From DASUPK01 sp963736305 (GTDB taxonomy: Bacteria > Actinomycetota > Thermoleophilia > Solirubrobacterales > 70-9): a stretch of 64,000 bases of DNA. Under the pieces are notes generated by a model. That model saw only the letters and a program-made list of their open reading frames with translations. It made no database searches and was not told the origin of the DNA. Of this stretch, positions 41,335 to 50,715 are shown piece by piece; the stretch's first letter is position 1, and each line of letters begins with the position of its first letter. Position numbers and translations under genes: made by a program. Location of the stretch: the NCBI GenBank assembly GCA_963736305.1, contig CAVTOD010000005.1:930001-994000 (forward strand). The letters are read 5' to 3'.

Positions 41335-44300
41335 ATGAAGCGTCGCCTAATCGCTGCGGTGCTCTTCGTGCTTGCGTTGGCGGCTTTGGTGTCGATCGGA
41401 TGCGGAGGCGCCAGCCGGCAGGACGCCGAGACCATCAAGGGGCAGCCCTGGAGAGGATCCGAGGGCAGGACGGTCAACGTCGCGAAGCTGGCGAGCGCCT
41501 CGTCCGAGGTTCGCCCCGCCCCGGCGCTCGAGCCGCACGAGGATGCCGACGCCGAGGACGCGGAGGCCGCCGCGGAGCCGGTCGGTCTCGACGTCCGCGA
41601 GAAGCCCGAGCCGGGCGAGGAGTCGGGGTCGCCCAAGCGCGCGGGGCCCGCGATCGCGACCGAGCGCACGGGTGAGGACGCGATCACGCCGAGCCAGGCC
41701 GTGACCCCGGACGCGGGCTTCCGGGGCGCGAGGCTGAGCGAGTCCAACTTCGTCCCGCCCGATTCCATGGGTGCGGTCGGCCCAAGCCAGGTTCTCGTCG
41801 ACGTCAACGGCAGGATCAAGGTCTTCGACAAGAACGGGAGCCTGGGCGGCCTCAACCTCACCGATTCCCAGTTCTGGGCGCCGGTTCGCAACGGCGCCGA
41901 GCCGACCGACCCCGGGGTGGAGTACGACCGACTGTCCGGGCGCTGGATCGTTTCCGCGATCAACATCGAGAACACGAACAACCGGGTCATGCTCGCCGTC
42001 AGTGATGGCCCGACGATCACCAGCGCCAGTGACTTCACCTTCTATTTCTTCAACGAGAGCACTCCGCCGCCGGCAGGACCGGCGCGGTTCGCCGATTACC
42101 CGCAGCTCGGGGTGGACGCAAACGCGGTCTACATCGGCGTCAACGAGTTCAGCTCCAGCAGCGGCTCGTTCACGGGGACGAGCGCATTCGTGATCCGCAA
42201 GTCCTCGGTGATCAACGGCGGACCCATCGTCGTCACCGCCTTCCGCAACCTCGTTTCGGGCGGCGGGCCGGGCCCGGACTCGCCTCAACCTGCCGCTGAC
42301 ATGAACCCCAACGTCGGTGCCGGCTACATCGTCGGCCCCGACAACCAGCTCCTCAGCCGGATCGACGTCCGCCGGATCTCCGACCCCGGCGGGACCCCGA
42401 CGATCTCCGGCAACCTCGGAGTGACTGTTCCCACCACGGCTCAGCCGCTCAGCGTCCCGGCGCAGGGGACCACCGGCGGCATCGATGCACTGGACGACAG
42501 GCTGTTCGAGGCGATGATCGGGACCGATCCCGACGGGCTCGTCTCACTGTGGACCGCGCACAACATCCGGATGGACGCGTCGGGCAACGGCTCGGGCAGC
42601 GGCAACCGGGACGGCGCCCGCTGGTACCAGATCGGCAGCCTGGATTCTTCCCCCAGCCTGGTGCAGTCGGGGCAGGTCTTCGACACCGCCGTCTCCAACC
42701 CAACCTTCTACTGGATGCCATCAATCGCGCAGAACGGCCAGGGCCACGCCTCGATCAACATGAGCCAGGCCGGGACAGGGCAGTTCACTCAAATCGCCGC
42801 CTCGGGACGCCTCTTTCACGATGACCCGGGCACCACCGAAGCGCCGGTCACCGTGCCGGGACTGACAACCGGCACCTACAACGTCGGCAGCGACACCCCG
42901 CGGCGCTGGGGCGACTACTCCCAGACGGTCGTCGACCCCAGCGACAACATGACCTTCTGGACCTTCCAGGAGTACGCCAACGCCAACAACTCCTGGGAGG
43001 TGAGGGTGATCCCAGTCCACGCTCCGCCGCCCGCCACCCCGGCGTCCGCCGACCCGGTGCCGGCCGGGAGCTGCTCCGTCGGTACCGAGGTCACGGGAAA
43101 CGTCGCCGACGGCTCCGGATTCTTCGATCCGGGCGCCGGCTTCACCAGTCACATCCAGGCGACGGTCAGCGGTGGAGTCACGGTCAACCGCGTCACCTAC
43201 GACGATCCGACGCACGTCACCCTCGACCTCGACACCCGCGGCGCGGCAACCGGGACGAAGGACGTGACGATCACCAACCCGGATGGCCAGCAGGAGACGA
43301 CTCCAGACCTGCTCACGGTGGATACCGCGGGCACCGGTCCGACGCCGCCGTGCCTCACGGGCACCTCTCCAAGCTCGCCGAGCAACAACCCGTCGCCGAA
43401 GATCCTCGGTTCCGCCGAGCCGGGCTCGACGGTCAACCTCTACACCGACCCCGGCTGCCCCTTGGGCCAAGAGGTCGGCACCGGAACCGCGGAGGAGTTC
43501 GCGACCCCGGGGATCACGGTGACCCCTCCGGTGGCCAACTCGACGACGGTCTTCTACGCGACGGCGACCGTGGGCCCCGACGTCTCGCTCTGCTCGTCGA
43601 CGCTGACGACGGCGTCGGGCTCGGTGACCTACGTCGAGGACGAGACCCTGCCTGAAGTCTCGATCGTCAGCGGCCCCGGCGGCTTGACCAACGATTCGAC
43701 TCCATCCTTCACGTTCAGCGCGACGGACGCTGCCCAGCCGGTGACCTTCCAGTGCTCGATCGACACGGGCGTCGCGAGCTTCGGACCCTGCTCGGGTCCC
43801 GGAGACAGCGATTCCCCTGCCGCCCCCCTGACCGACGGCCCGCGTGTCTTCCACGTCAGGGCGACCGACTCCGCCGGCAACTTCGCCGATGCGTCCCGGT
43901 CGTTCGAAGTGGATACGACGCCGCCGTCGGTCGCGATCGACTCGGGCCCGACCGGGGCGATCTCCGACCCGTCGCCCACCTTCACCTTCAGCGGCAGCGA
44001 CGCACACGGGCCCGTTACGTTCCTGTGCTCGATCGACACGAGCTTCGGAGCGTGTTCGGGACCGGGCAACAGCGACACGCCCTCGAGCCCCCTGGCCGCC
44101 GGCTCCCACACCTTCAGGGTGCAGGGCGCCGATGCCGCTGGCAACTCTGCAGTCGCTTCGCGCTCATTCGCGGTCCAGGTGCCGCAGCCCCCGGCACCGC
44201 CCGACACGACGATCACGAAGGGCCCCAAGATAAAGACCACGAAGCGCCGGCCGAAGTTCAAGTTCAGCTCCAGCCAGGCTGGTTCGAGCTTCCAGTGCAA

Positions 44301-44454
44301 GCTCGACAAGGCCCGGTTCACGCCCTGCATTTCGCCCTTCAAGCCGAAGTCCAAGCTCCGCCTCGGGAAGCACGTGCTGAAGGTGCAGGCGATCGGACCG
44401 ACGGGCGTCGCCGATCCGGCGCCCGCGGTGAAGAAGTTCAAGGTGATCGCGTAG
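41335..44454 (+). CDS. Large secreted lipoprotein with Ig-like repeats
   Basis: This is a 1039-residue exported protein. The signal ends LAALVSIGCGGAS, a lipobox with Cys23. Residues about 115-560 form a large beta-propeller-like region (FVPPDSMGAVGPSQVLVDVN, YDRLSGRWIVSAINI, WGDYSQTVVDP). An IPT-like segment, two copies of an Ig-like repeat (FQCSIDTGVASFGPCSGPGD and FLCSIDTSFGACSGPGNSD) and a basic C-terminal repeat (FQCKLDKARFTPC) follow. Probably surface adhesion or hydrolase-like; no catalytic motif assigned. TACACT ends 9 nt before ATG 41335. Confidence 0.82.
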   Translation: MKRRLIAAVLFVLALAALVSIGCGGASRQDAETIKGQPWRGSEGRTVNVAKLASASSEVRPAPALEPHEDADAEDAEAAAEPVGLDVREKPEPGEESGSPKRAGPAIATERTGEDAITPSQAVTPDAGFRGARLSESNFVPPDSMGAVGPSQVLVDVNGRIKVFDKNGSLGGLNLTDSQFWAPVRNGAEPTDPGVEYDRLSGRWIVSAINIENTNNRVMLAVSDGPTITSASDFTFYFFNESTPPPAGPARFADYPQLGVDANAVYIGVNEFSSSSGSFTGTSAFVIRKSSVINGGPIVVTAFRNLVSGGGPGPDSPQPAADMNPNVGAGYIVGPDNQLLSRIDVRRISDPGGTPTISGNLGVTVPTTAQPLSVPAQGTTGGIDALDDRLFEAMIGTDPDGLVSLWTAHNIRMDASGNGSGSGNRDGARWYQIGSLDSSPSLVQSGQVFDTAVSNPTFYWMPSIAQNGQGHASINMSQAGTGQFTQIAASGRLFHDDPGTTEAPVTVPGLTTGTYNVGSDTPRRWGDYSQTVVDPSDNMTFWTFQEYANANNSWEVRVIPVHAPPPATPASADPVPAGSCSVGTEVTGNVADGSGFFDPGAGFTSHIQATVSGGVTVNRVTYDDPTHVTLDLDTRGAATGTKDVTITNPDGQQETTPDLLTVDTAGTGPTPPCLTGTSPSSPSNNPSPKILGSAEPGSTVNLYTDPGCPLGQEVGTGTAEEFATPGITVTPPVANSTTVFYATATVGPDVSLCSSTLTTASGSVTYVEDETLPEVSIVSGPGGLTNDSTPSFTFSATDAAQPVTFQCSIDTGVASFGPCSGPGDSDSPAAPLTDGPRVFHVRATDSAGNFADASRSFEVDTTPPSVAIDSGPTGAISDPSPTFTFSGSDAHGPVTFLCSIDTSFGACSGPGNSDTPSSPLAAGSHTFRVQGADAAGNSAVASRSFAVQVPQPPAPPDTTITKGPKIKTTKRRPKFKFSSSQAGSSFQCKLDKARFTPCISPFKPKSKLRLGKHVLKVQAIGPTGVADPAPAVKKFKVIA

Positions 44455-44621
44455 CGAGAAATCGGGGCGATCCCTCGAACCTCCCCGACAAACGTGCCTG
44501 AGGCGGGCTCTGGTGCCGCCCCTGCTACCGGCCTCGCTACTGATTCCGGGGTCTCCGCCGGGCGTCGCAACTGGTAGCGAGATGCCCGCTGCGGCGACTT
44601 CGGTGACGAGCGGTTACTTGA

Positions 44622-45026
44622 TCAGCGAAGCCGCTTGGGCGCGTCGAGGCCGAGCTCGGACATCGCTCGCCGAACGCGCCGATCGAACGAGGCGACAGTG
44701 GCCGAACTCGCCCGAGCGGTCGCCAGTGCGAAGCCGTCAGCCAGACTGATTCCGAGCGAGCGGAGCCGAGCCGCATCGCGAGCGATTGCGGCGGTTGGCG
44801 GGACTGGGCGAATCTCGAGTGCGGAAATCGCATCCACGGCCACCTGCAGGGTTCGCTCGTCCTCGGCTGGCCTGACCAGCGCCTCGGCGTAGTTGATCGT
44901 CGAGAGCAGCAGTTGATCGTCGTCCTCGAGCATGCCCCCTATTGCCTTGGCCGCCTCGCGGTGGTGGGCGTCGCCCCGATCTAGCGCGGCAATGACCACG
45001 TCGGTGTCGAGTACGGAGGCGCTCAA
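44622..45026 (-). CDS. PIN-domain toxin, VapC-like
   Basis: This 134-residue PIN nuclease has acidic residues of the metal site in SVLDTDVVIAALDRGDAHH (Asp7, Asp9), STINYAEAL (Glu) and SLADGFALATA (Asp), with VASFDRRVRRAM closing. VapC toxins cleave tRNA or rRNA in a Mg-dependent way. The start ATG overlaps the 3' end of the antitoxin gene by 4 bp, the usual vapBC layout. Confidence 0.85.
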   Translation of the reverse strand: MSASVLDTDVVIAALDRGDAHHREAAKAIGGMLEDDDQLLLSTINYAEALVRPAEDERTLQVAVDAISALEIRPVPPTAAIARDAARLRSLGISLADGFALATARASSATVASFDRRVRRAMSELGLDAPKRLR

Positions 45027-45241
45027 GCGCGCTCGCCGGAGCGCAACCGCTCGAGATAGCCGGGCTCATACAGCCCGTCGAAGATTCCCAGCGCCTCGAC
45101 AGGGTCGTTGGCCGCTCGCCTGACCACGATCCGATCGGGTCCATCGGCCTCGATCGCGACTTCGTCACCTGGCCCCAGGCCGGCTCGCTCGAGCATCTCG
45201 ACCGGGAGGGTGACCTGGTGTTTGGAAGAGATCTTCGGCAC
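45023..45241 (-). CDS. AbrB/MazE-type antitoxin, VapB-like
   Basis: This 72-residue product begins MPKISSKHQVTLPVEMLERA, a swapped-hairpin AbrB DNA-binding domain. The C-terminal half (EALGIFDGLYEPGYLERLRS) would wrap the PIN toxin. It starts with GTG 45241, 6 nt after a TAAAGT -10 box, so its mRNA is probably leaderless. It overlaps the toxin gene. Confidence 0.85.
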   Translation of the reverse strand: MPKISSKHQVTLPVEMLERAGLGPGDEVAIEADGPDRIVVRRAANDPVEALGIFDGLYEPGYLERLRSGERA

Positions 45242-45263
45242 GCCTTTACTTTAGCGTAAAGGC
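45242..45263 (-). promoter_or_regulatory. vapBC operator and promoter
   Basis: GCCTTTAC (45242-45249) and GTAAAGGC (45256-45263) form a perfect 8 bp inverted repeat around TTTAGC, touching the antitoxin start codon. It contains the minus-strand -10 TAAAGT (45253-45248). Binding by the AbrB-type antitoxin would block the promoter, giving autoregulation. Confidence 0.65.
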
Positions 45264-45310
45264 CACCAAAGTTTCGGATGCTGTCGCGATCTGACGGACC
45301 TCTTCGATCA

Positions 45311-45384
45311 TCGGGGCGCCCGGATTTGAACCGGGGACCTCACCGACCCGAACGGTGCGCGCTACCAGGCTGCGCCACGCCCCG
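45311..45384 (-). tRNA. tRNA-Pro (CGG anticodon)
   Basis: The 74 nt cloverleaf is read from 45384 to 45311. The acceptor stem CGGGGCG/CGCCCCG has discriminator A, the D arm is GCGC/GCGC with AGCCTGGTA loop, and the anticodon stem CACCG/CGGTG has loop TTCGGGT, giving anticodon CGG. The T arm is CCCGG/CCGGG with TTCAAAT. CCA is not encoded. It sits alone between the antitoxin operator and a SnoaL-like gene. Confidence 0.95.
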
Positions 45385-45443
45385 AGGGGCAGAAGGATAG
45401 AGCGGCGCCTGCGGTGGGGCACTCCAGCGGATAGCGTTGCCAG

Positions 45444-45905
45444 ATGGCCGACAACGTGAAGCTGATCGAGGAGCTCTACGGGGCGATGAACCGCCATGAC
45501 GGCGATGCGATGGCGAGGCTCTATGACCCCGACGGCCGTTTTCACGATCCGGCCTTCGGGGAGCTCACCGGGGCCGAGGCCGGCGACATGTGGCGGATGC
45601 TCACGGGGCGCGCCACGGACCTGAAGGTGGAGCTGGCGGAGCACGAGGCCCACGGCGATGACGGGAGCGCCCACTGGATCGCGACCTATACGTTCCGGGG
45701 CGGTCGCCATGTCGTCAACGACATCCACGCGAAGTTCCGCTTCCGCGACGGGAAGATCGTCGAGCACGACGATTCGTTCTCCTTCTTCCGCTGGGCGCGA
45801 CAGGCGCTCGGGCCCTCAGGGCTCGTGCTCGGCCTGCCGCCGATGAACCTGCTGGTCCGCCGCCAGGCCCGCGGGGATCTCGCCGAGTTCCGCGGCGAGG
45901 CCTAG
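45444..45905 (+). CDS. SnoaL-like (NTF2-fold) protein
   Basis: This 153-residue product MADNVKLIEELYGAMNRHDG has the SnoaL-like pattern DPDGRFHDPAFGELTGAEAG, ATYTFRGGRHVVNDIHAKFR and GKIVEHDDSFSFFRWARQAL. Its substrate is unknown. TAGCGT ends 6 nt before ATG 45444 with no Shine-Dalgarno, so a leaderless transcript is likely. It converges on the TVP38-like gene 10 bp away. Confidence 0.78.
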   Translation: MADNVKLIEELYGAMNRHDGDAMARLYDPDGRFHDPAFGELTGAEAGDMWRMLTGRATDLKVELAEHEAHGDDGSAHWIATYTFRGGRHVVNDIHAKFRFRDGKIVEHDDSFSFFRWARQALGPSGLVLGLPPMNLLVRRQARGDLAEFRGEA

Positions 45906-45915
45906 GCCGGCTTCC

Positions 45916-46614
45916 TCACTTGCCGGCCGAGTCCGGGGCGAGCCGCGGCAGCACGATGCGGACGGCGGCGATGCAGAGGATGAGCGCACCGCCGCCGATC
46001 CAGAGGATCGGGTCCTCGACGGAGAAGCCCTCGAGCTTGCTGCCGACGTAGGTGAAGTAGGCCGTGATCGGCGCGTAGCCGAGCGCCGTCGTCCAGGTGA
46101 AGCGCCACAGCGGGATCCGGGCCGCGCCGCAGACGTAGCCCATCAGGCTGAACGGCATGATCGGGATCAGCCGGACGCCGAGCAGGGCGAGCGCGCCACC
46201 CCGGTGGACGAGGCGCTCCATTCGCAGGAAGCGACGCTCGCCCGCGATCCGGTAGAGGAGGGGCCGGGCGAAGTGCCGGCCGACCGCGTACGAGGCGAGC
46301 CCGGAGAGAACCCAGGACCCGAGGACGAGCGGGAACCCGACCCCGAACCCGAAGACGTACCCGGCGGCGGCATCGAGGATCTCCGCGGGGTACCAGACGA
46401 CCACGTGCACGAGAGCGAGCCAGATCACGAGCAGCGCCCCGGCCGCGTTCCCGTTCAGGTCATCTCGGACGGCGGCCGTGTCGCCGTGGATCGCGTCGCT
46501 CATCGCTCCGCGCAGAGACGGGATCGCGAACGCGACGCCGATGCCGACCAGGATGCCCGCCACCGTCACGGCGACACCGGTCCAGGTTCCTCCGCCAGGC
46601 GGGCCGCGGTGCAC
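45916..46614 (-). CDS. TVP38/TMEM64 (DedA-like) membrane protein
   Basis: This 232-residue integral membrane protein has about six segments and the SNARE-associated (VTT) domain core YVFGFGVGFPLVLGSWVLSG, VRLIPIMPFSLMGYVCG and TALGYAPITAYFTYVGSKLE. Relatives are proposed lipid scramblases or flippases (knowledge). Start GTG 46614 is preceded at 7 nt by TAATCT; the upstream frame is antisense to sodA. It diverges from sodA over a metal-box-like sequence. Confidence 0.83.
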   Translation of the reverse strand: MHRGPPGGGTWTGVAVTVAGILVGIGVAFAIPSLRGAMSDAIHGDTAAVRDDLNGNAAGALLVIWLALVHVVVWYPAEILDAAAGYVFGFGVGFPLVLGSWVLSGLASYAVGRHFARPLLYRIAGERRFLRMERLVHRGGALALLGVRLIPIMPFSLMGYVCGAARIPLWRFTWTTALGYAPITAYFTYVGSKLEGFSVEDPILWIGGGALILCIAAVRIVLPRLAPDSAGK

Positions 46615-46618
46615 GATC

Positions 46619-46644
46619 GTTAGATTAGAAGCACCTAACCCTAA
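46619..46644. promoter_or_regulatory. DtxR/IdeR-like element, TVP38 gene/sodA
   Basis: GTTAGATTAG (46619-46628) and CCTAACCCTAA (46634-46644) resemble the two halves of the IdeR consensus, but the centre is about 5 bp wider than in the standard 19-mer. It overlaps TAGATT (plus) and TAATCT (minus), possible -10 boxes for both genes. Metal control of sodA is a reasonable but unproven reading. Confidence 0.45.
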
Positions 46645-46653
46645 GGAGAGCAG

Positions 46654-47256
<603 letters not shown>

Positions 47257-47266
47257 ATGCTCATGT

Positions 47267-48961
47267 CTATCCGGCGGCGATTTTTGTGGCCGCCGTTTGT
47301 GGCGAAGCCGTCAACCGGGCCGGCTGAGCAGCCTCGGGCAACCGGGACTGCTCAGCTGAGCCCTTCGGCGGCACCTGCGCCATCGCGTGCTCGGCCAGTG
47401 CGGTGATGGTCAGGCTCGGATTGACCCCCGGGTTGGCGGGGATCGCCGCTCCGTCGCAGACCATCAGGTTCTGGTAGCCGTAGACGCGGTTACCGGCATC
47501 GACGACGCCGCGCTCCGGGCCATCGCCGATCACGGCTCCGCCGAGGATGTGCGCGGTGGTCGGGATGTTGAAGATCGCCTCGGTGAGCCCGCTTTGCGGG
47601 ATGCCGCCGGTGCGCTCCGCCATCCAGCGGGTGACGGCGTCGGCGGCGGGGATGAAGGTCGGGTTCGGCTTCTCGGGATCCTGCTCGGTCTGCAGCCGGA
47701 CACCGCGGCCGAACAGCCGCCGCTTGGGCCGGAGGCGGATCGCGTTGTCGAGGGTCTGCATCACCAGCAGGATCACCGTGCGCCGGGACCACGCGAAGGG
47801 CCAGAGAAGCCGGGCACCGCGGATCGGGTGGCGGATGAGCTGCCCGAGCCAGAGGAAGGGGCGGGTGAGCTTCGAGCCCTTGCCGGTGAGCAGGGTGAAG
47901 AGGTAGCTCATCGAGTCGGCGCCCTTGCCGTAGGTCACGACCTCGACATGCGTGTCGGGATCCGGGTAGATGCTCGAGCTGATCGCGACCGACTTCGCGA
48001 AGTCGTGTTCGTCGCTGGGAGCCGTGACGGCGTTGATCGACTCGCTGTTGGTCCTGACCAGCTCGCCGAGCCGCAAGGAGATCCTCGGAAGGGAACCGCT
48101 CTCGCGGCAGTTCTGGAGCAGCTGGTTGGTCCCCAGGGCGCCTGCGGCGACGATCACCCCGCGGGCGGTCAGCCTCGAGCGGCGCTTGCGAACCCAGGCG
48201 CCGGAGCGCTCGCTCGTCACGGCGAAGCCCTCGGAGCCGTCGTCGGCTGCGAGGGGGCGGACGTCGGTCACCTGGCGCTCCGGGAGGATCTGGACGCCGA
48301 GCTGCTCCGCGAACCAGAGGTAGTTCTTGGGCAGGGTGTTCTTGGCATTGTGCCGGCAGCCGACCATGCAGCTTCCGCAGCCGATGCAGCCGGACCGCGG
48401 CGGCCCGTCGCCGCCGAAGAACGGATCGGGCACCTCCTCGCCCGGCTCGCCGAAGTAGGCACCGACCCTCGTGTGCTTGTAGGTGTCGCCGACCCCGATC
48501 TCCTCGCCGTATTCCTTCAGTAACTCGTCGGCTGGGCCCTCCAGCGGATAGTCGGTGACGCCCAGCATCCGCTCGGCGGTGTCGTAGTGGGGGGCGAGGG
48601 CACCCTCCCAGTTCTCGAGATCGCCCCACTGTGAGTCGCGGAAGAAGGCGGGGCGGGCCCGGTAGAGGGTGTTCGCGTATCCGAGGCTCCCGCCGCCGAC
48701 CCCGGAACCCGAGACGATGAAGACGTCCTTGAACGCCGTCATCCGGAAGATCCCACGGAGCCCCAGCTTCGGCATCCAGTAGTAGCGGCGGAGGTTCCAG
48801 GTGGATTCCGCGAAGTCCTCGTCGCGGTAGCGCCGTCCGCATTCCAGGACCGCGACGCGATAATCCTTCTCCGCCAACCGGAGGGCCGAGACCGATCCGC
48901 CGAAGCCGGATCCGATCACGATCCAGTCGAAGTCGCAATTCGTGGACACTGTGTCAGACAT
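47267..48961 (-). CDS. GMC oxidoreductase, cholesterol-oxidase-like
   Basis: This 564-residue FAD enzyme has the dinucleotide motif DWIVIGSGFGGSVSALRLAE (residues 12-31), the VSGSGVGGGSLGYANTLYRA active loop and the GMC C-terminal GGAVIGDGPERGVVDAGNRV, PANPGVNPSLTITALAEH. Cys192, 195, 198 and 202 form a CX2CX2CX3C cluster before RHNAKNTL, as in mycobacterial ChoD-like proteins. Sterol or hydroxysteroid oxidation is plausible. ATG 48961 is set by TAGTGT 8 nt upstream; earlier codons lie in the operator. Confidence 0.87.
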   Translation of the reverse strand: MSDTVSTNCDFDWIVIGSGFGGSVSALRLAEKDYRVAVLECGRRYRDEDFAESTWNLRRYYWMPKLGLRGIFRMTAFKDVFIVSGSGVGGGSLGYANTLYRARPAFFRDSQWGDLENWEGALAPHYDTAERMLGVTDYPLEGPADELLKEYGEEIGVGDTYKHTRVGAYFGEPGEEVPDPFFGGDGPPRSGCIGCGSCMVGCRHNAKNTLPKNYLWFAEQLGVQILPERQVTDVRPLAADDGSEGFAVTSERSGAWVRKRRSRLTARGVIVAAGALGTNQLLQNCRESGSLPRISLRLGELVRTNSESINAVTAPSDEHDFAKSVAISSSIYPDPDTHVEVVTYGKGADSMSYLFTLLTGKGSKLTRPFLWLGQLIRHPIRGARLLWPFAWSRRTVILLVMQTLDNAIRLRPKRRLFGRGVRLQTEQDPEKPNPTFIPAADAVTRWMAERTGGIPQSGLTEAIFNIPTTAHILGGAVIGDGPERGVVDAGNRVYGYQNLMVCDGAAIPANPGVNPSLTITALAEHAMAQVPPKGSAEQSRLPEAAQPARLTASPQTAATKIAAG

Positions 48962-48993
48962 AACGTCGGACACTATGTCAGAGACTGTAGAAT
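48945..48993. promoter_or_regulatory. TetR operators and divergent promoters
   Basis: Two copies of GACACTRTGTC (48945-48955 and 48969-48979) lie 24 bp apart. Each is an inverted repeat GACAC/GTGTC or near it. The second overlaps the GMC -10 TAGTGT (48975-48970). TAGAAT (48988-48993) ends 9 nt before the TetR TTG start. This is a textbook arrangement for a divergently encoded repressor acting on both genes. Confidence 0.65.
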
Positions 48994-49002
48994 CATCGCG
49001 AT

Positions 49003-49674
49003 TTGCAGGCCGCCACGAGGACAAAATCCACCCGCGCGAAGGCTATCCGAGGAACCCGGCGGGAGCGTCGCCAAAAGCTTCGCGAGAAGGTGATCGCGAG
49101 CGCCCTTCGGCTCGCGGAAAGGGACTCGTTTCGCGACCTCAGCGTCGACGAGATCACCCGCGCCGCCGGCATCTCCCGGAGCGCGTTCTACACCCACTTC
49201 CAGGACAAGCAGGAGCTCCTGCTGGCCGCCGTCGCCGAGGTCTCGGAGCAGCTCTACGAGATGGCCGATCGCTGGTGGCACGGTGTCGGGCCTCCGGCCG
49301 AGCGGGTGCGCAAAGCGATCGAGGGGGTCGTCGCGGTGTACGCCGGCGAGGCCGGGTTGCTGCGGATCGCGACGGAGGTCTCCACCTATGACGAGGAGGT
49401 TCGGGCCCTCTGGCTCGACATCGCCGAGCGCTTCATCGAGGCGACCGCGGACCACGTCCGGGCCGAGCAGGATGCCGGCTTGATCCCGCGCACGCTCGAC
49501 CCTCGCTCGACCGCCGAGTCCCTCTTCTGGATGGCCGAGCGCTGCTGCTACACCTACCTCGGCCGCGGCGAGCGGACGCCCCGGCAGGTGGTCGAGGGAC
49601 TCGTGCCGGTCTGGGTCGCGGCGCTCTATCCGCGCGTGATCCCGGCGGGCCAGCTCTCGCCCCGGCGCGCCTAA
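49003..49674 (+). CDS. TetR-family transcriptional regulator
   Basis: This 223-residue product has a basic N terminus and the TetR helix-turn-helix FRDLSVDEITRAAGISRSAF followed by YTHFQDKQELLLAAV. A helical ligand-binding C-terminal domain follows. The start is TTG 49003, supported by TAGAAT 9 nt upstream, although the N terminus could be shorter. It probably represses the divergent GMC oxidoreductase and responds to a hydrophobic ligand. Confidence 0.85.
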   Translation: MQAATRTKSTRAKAIRGTRRERRQKLREKVIASALRLAERDSFRDLSVDEITRAAGISRSAFYTHFQDKQELLLAAVAEVSEQLYEMADRWWHGVGPPAERVRKAIEGVVAVYAGEAGLLRIATEVSTYDEEVRALWLDIAERFIEATADHVRAEQDAGLIPRTLDPRSTAESLFWMAERCCYTYLGRGERTPRQVVEGLVPVWVAALYPRVIPAGQLSPRRA

Positions 49675-49709
49675 TCTGAACTCGACGCTGGAGACAGCCC
49701 TCAAACGGC

Positions 49710-50246
49710 TTGGCAATGGGGAATCCGGGCTCATCGACGTCGGACTTCCTGCCCTTCGAGTCGGGCCAGAGCGCGCCGCTTCACCTCTCGCGGCAGATGA
49801 CGATCTTCACCTCGGAGACCCTCTCGGTCTACCAGAAGCGGCTCAACACGAACCGCGGCAACGGCTACCTGCAGCCCTTCGCCATCGGCAACCCGTTCTC
49901 GAGCACCCAGGGCGAGATCTTCCCGAGCCACGACTGCGACAACACGAGCAGCTTCAATGCGACAGGATCCGTCACCGGCGGGCTCGGCAGCGGCCAGGTC
50001 ACCCGCTCCCCGGCGTCGACGCCGCCGGCCGAGGAGAGCGGCCAGTTCCCCTCCTCCTCGGTGGTCGCCCCGGTGGCACCCAACTACGTCGGGCCGGCGC
50101 CATTGCCCCCGCTCTCCCCGGGGCCCTACGACTCGGCGAACCCGTCGAACAACGGCCCGTCGGCCTTCGCGCCGTGCACCATCGCGCCGAACTTCCCCTC
50201 CCTCTTCGGCGGCGGGAAGGTCCCAGAGGTCCTGCCGGACCAGTAG
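49710..50246 (+). pseudogene. MCE/MlaD-like C-terminal fragment
   Basis: The 178-residue frame (TTG 49710, or ATG 49716) has no start of a known domain. It reads like the C-terminal part of actinobacterial MCE (mammalian cell entry) proteins: SETLSVYQKRLNTNRGNGYL, a Cys-containing segment FPSHDCDN, then a Pro/Ser-rich tail ending FPSLFGGGKVPEVLPDQ. No MCE core, signal or YrbE permease gene is nearby, so it may be the remnant of a degraded or rearranged MCE gene. The family call is by resemblance only. Confidence 0.4.
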
Positions 50247-50295
50247 CGCGCGCCGCACGACTAGGATTCCCGTCCCTATTCGGGAGAGGTGAGAG

Positions 50296-50715
50296 GTGCC
50301 CTACTTCAAGGACGCTCAGGAGGTCTACGACACCATCGGCAAGCTGTTCGCCAACATCGCCGACGACCCCGAGCTCGGCCCGAGGTTCCGGAAAGCGAAC
50401 ACGATCCTCCAGCACGACTACCGCGAGCCCGATTCGACCATCACCCTCCGGTTGGAGGAGGACGGGCCCGCCGACGTCGACTTCGGCGAGACCGACATGG
50501 AGCCCGAGGTCGTGATGAGCATGGAGGCCGACACGGCCCACCGCTTCTGGCTCGGCAAGGTGAACGTCACCACTGCCCTCGCCCGCGGTCAGATCAAGGC
50601 GAGCGGCCCGGTCGCAAAGATCCTCAAGCTCGTGCCCCTGACAAAGCCGGTCTACCCGCGCTACAAGGCCCAGCTCGAGGCCGAGGGCCGCGAGGATCTG
50701 GTCAGCGTCGATTGA
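50296..50715 (+). CDS. SCP2 sterol-binding-domain protein
   Basis: This 139-residue single-domain SCP2-like lipid carrier has the core ITLRLEEDGPADVDFGETDM, VVMSMEADTAHRFWLGKVNV and the C-terminal GQIKASGPVAKILKLVPLTK. It probably binds a hydrophobic ligand in the cytosol. GTG 50296 has GAGAGGTGAG upstream. Its stop overlaps the TTG of the next gene (TTGA). It lies near the GMC oxidase, TetR and MCE-like fragment, a lipid-flavoured neighbourhood. Confidence 0.82.
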   Translation: MPYFKDAQEVYDTIGKLFANIADDPELGPRFRKANTILQHDYREPDSTITLRLEEDGPADVDFGETDMEPEVVMSMEADTAHRFWLGKVNVTTALARGQIKASGPVAKILKLVPLTKPVYPRYKAQLEAEGREDLVSVD

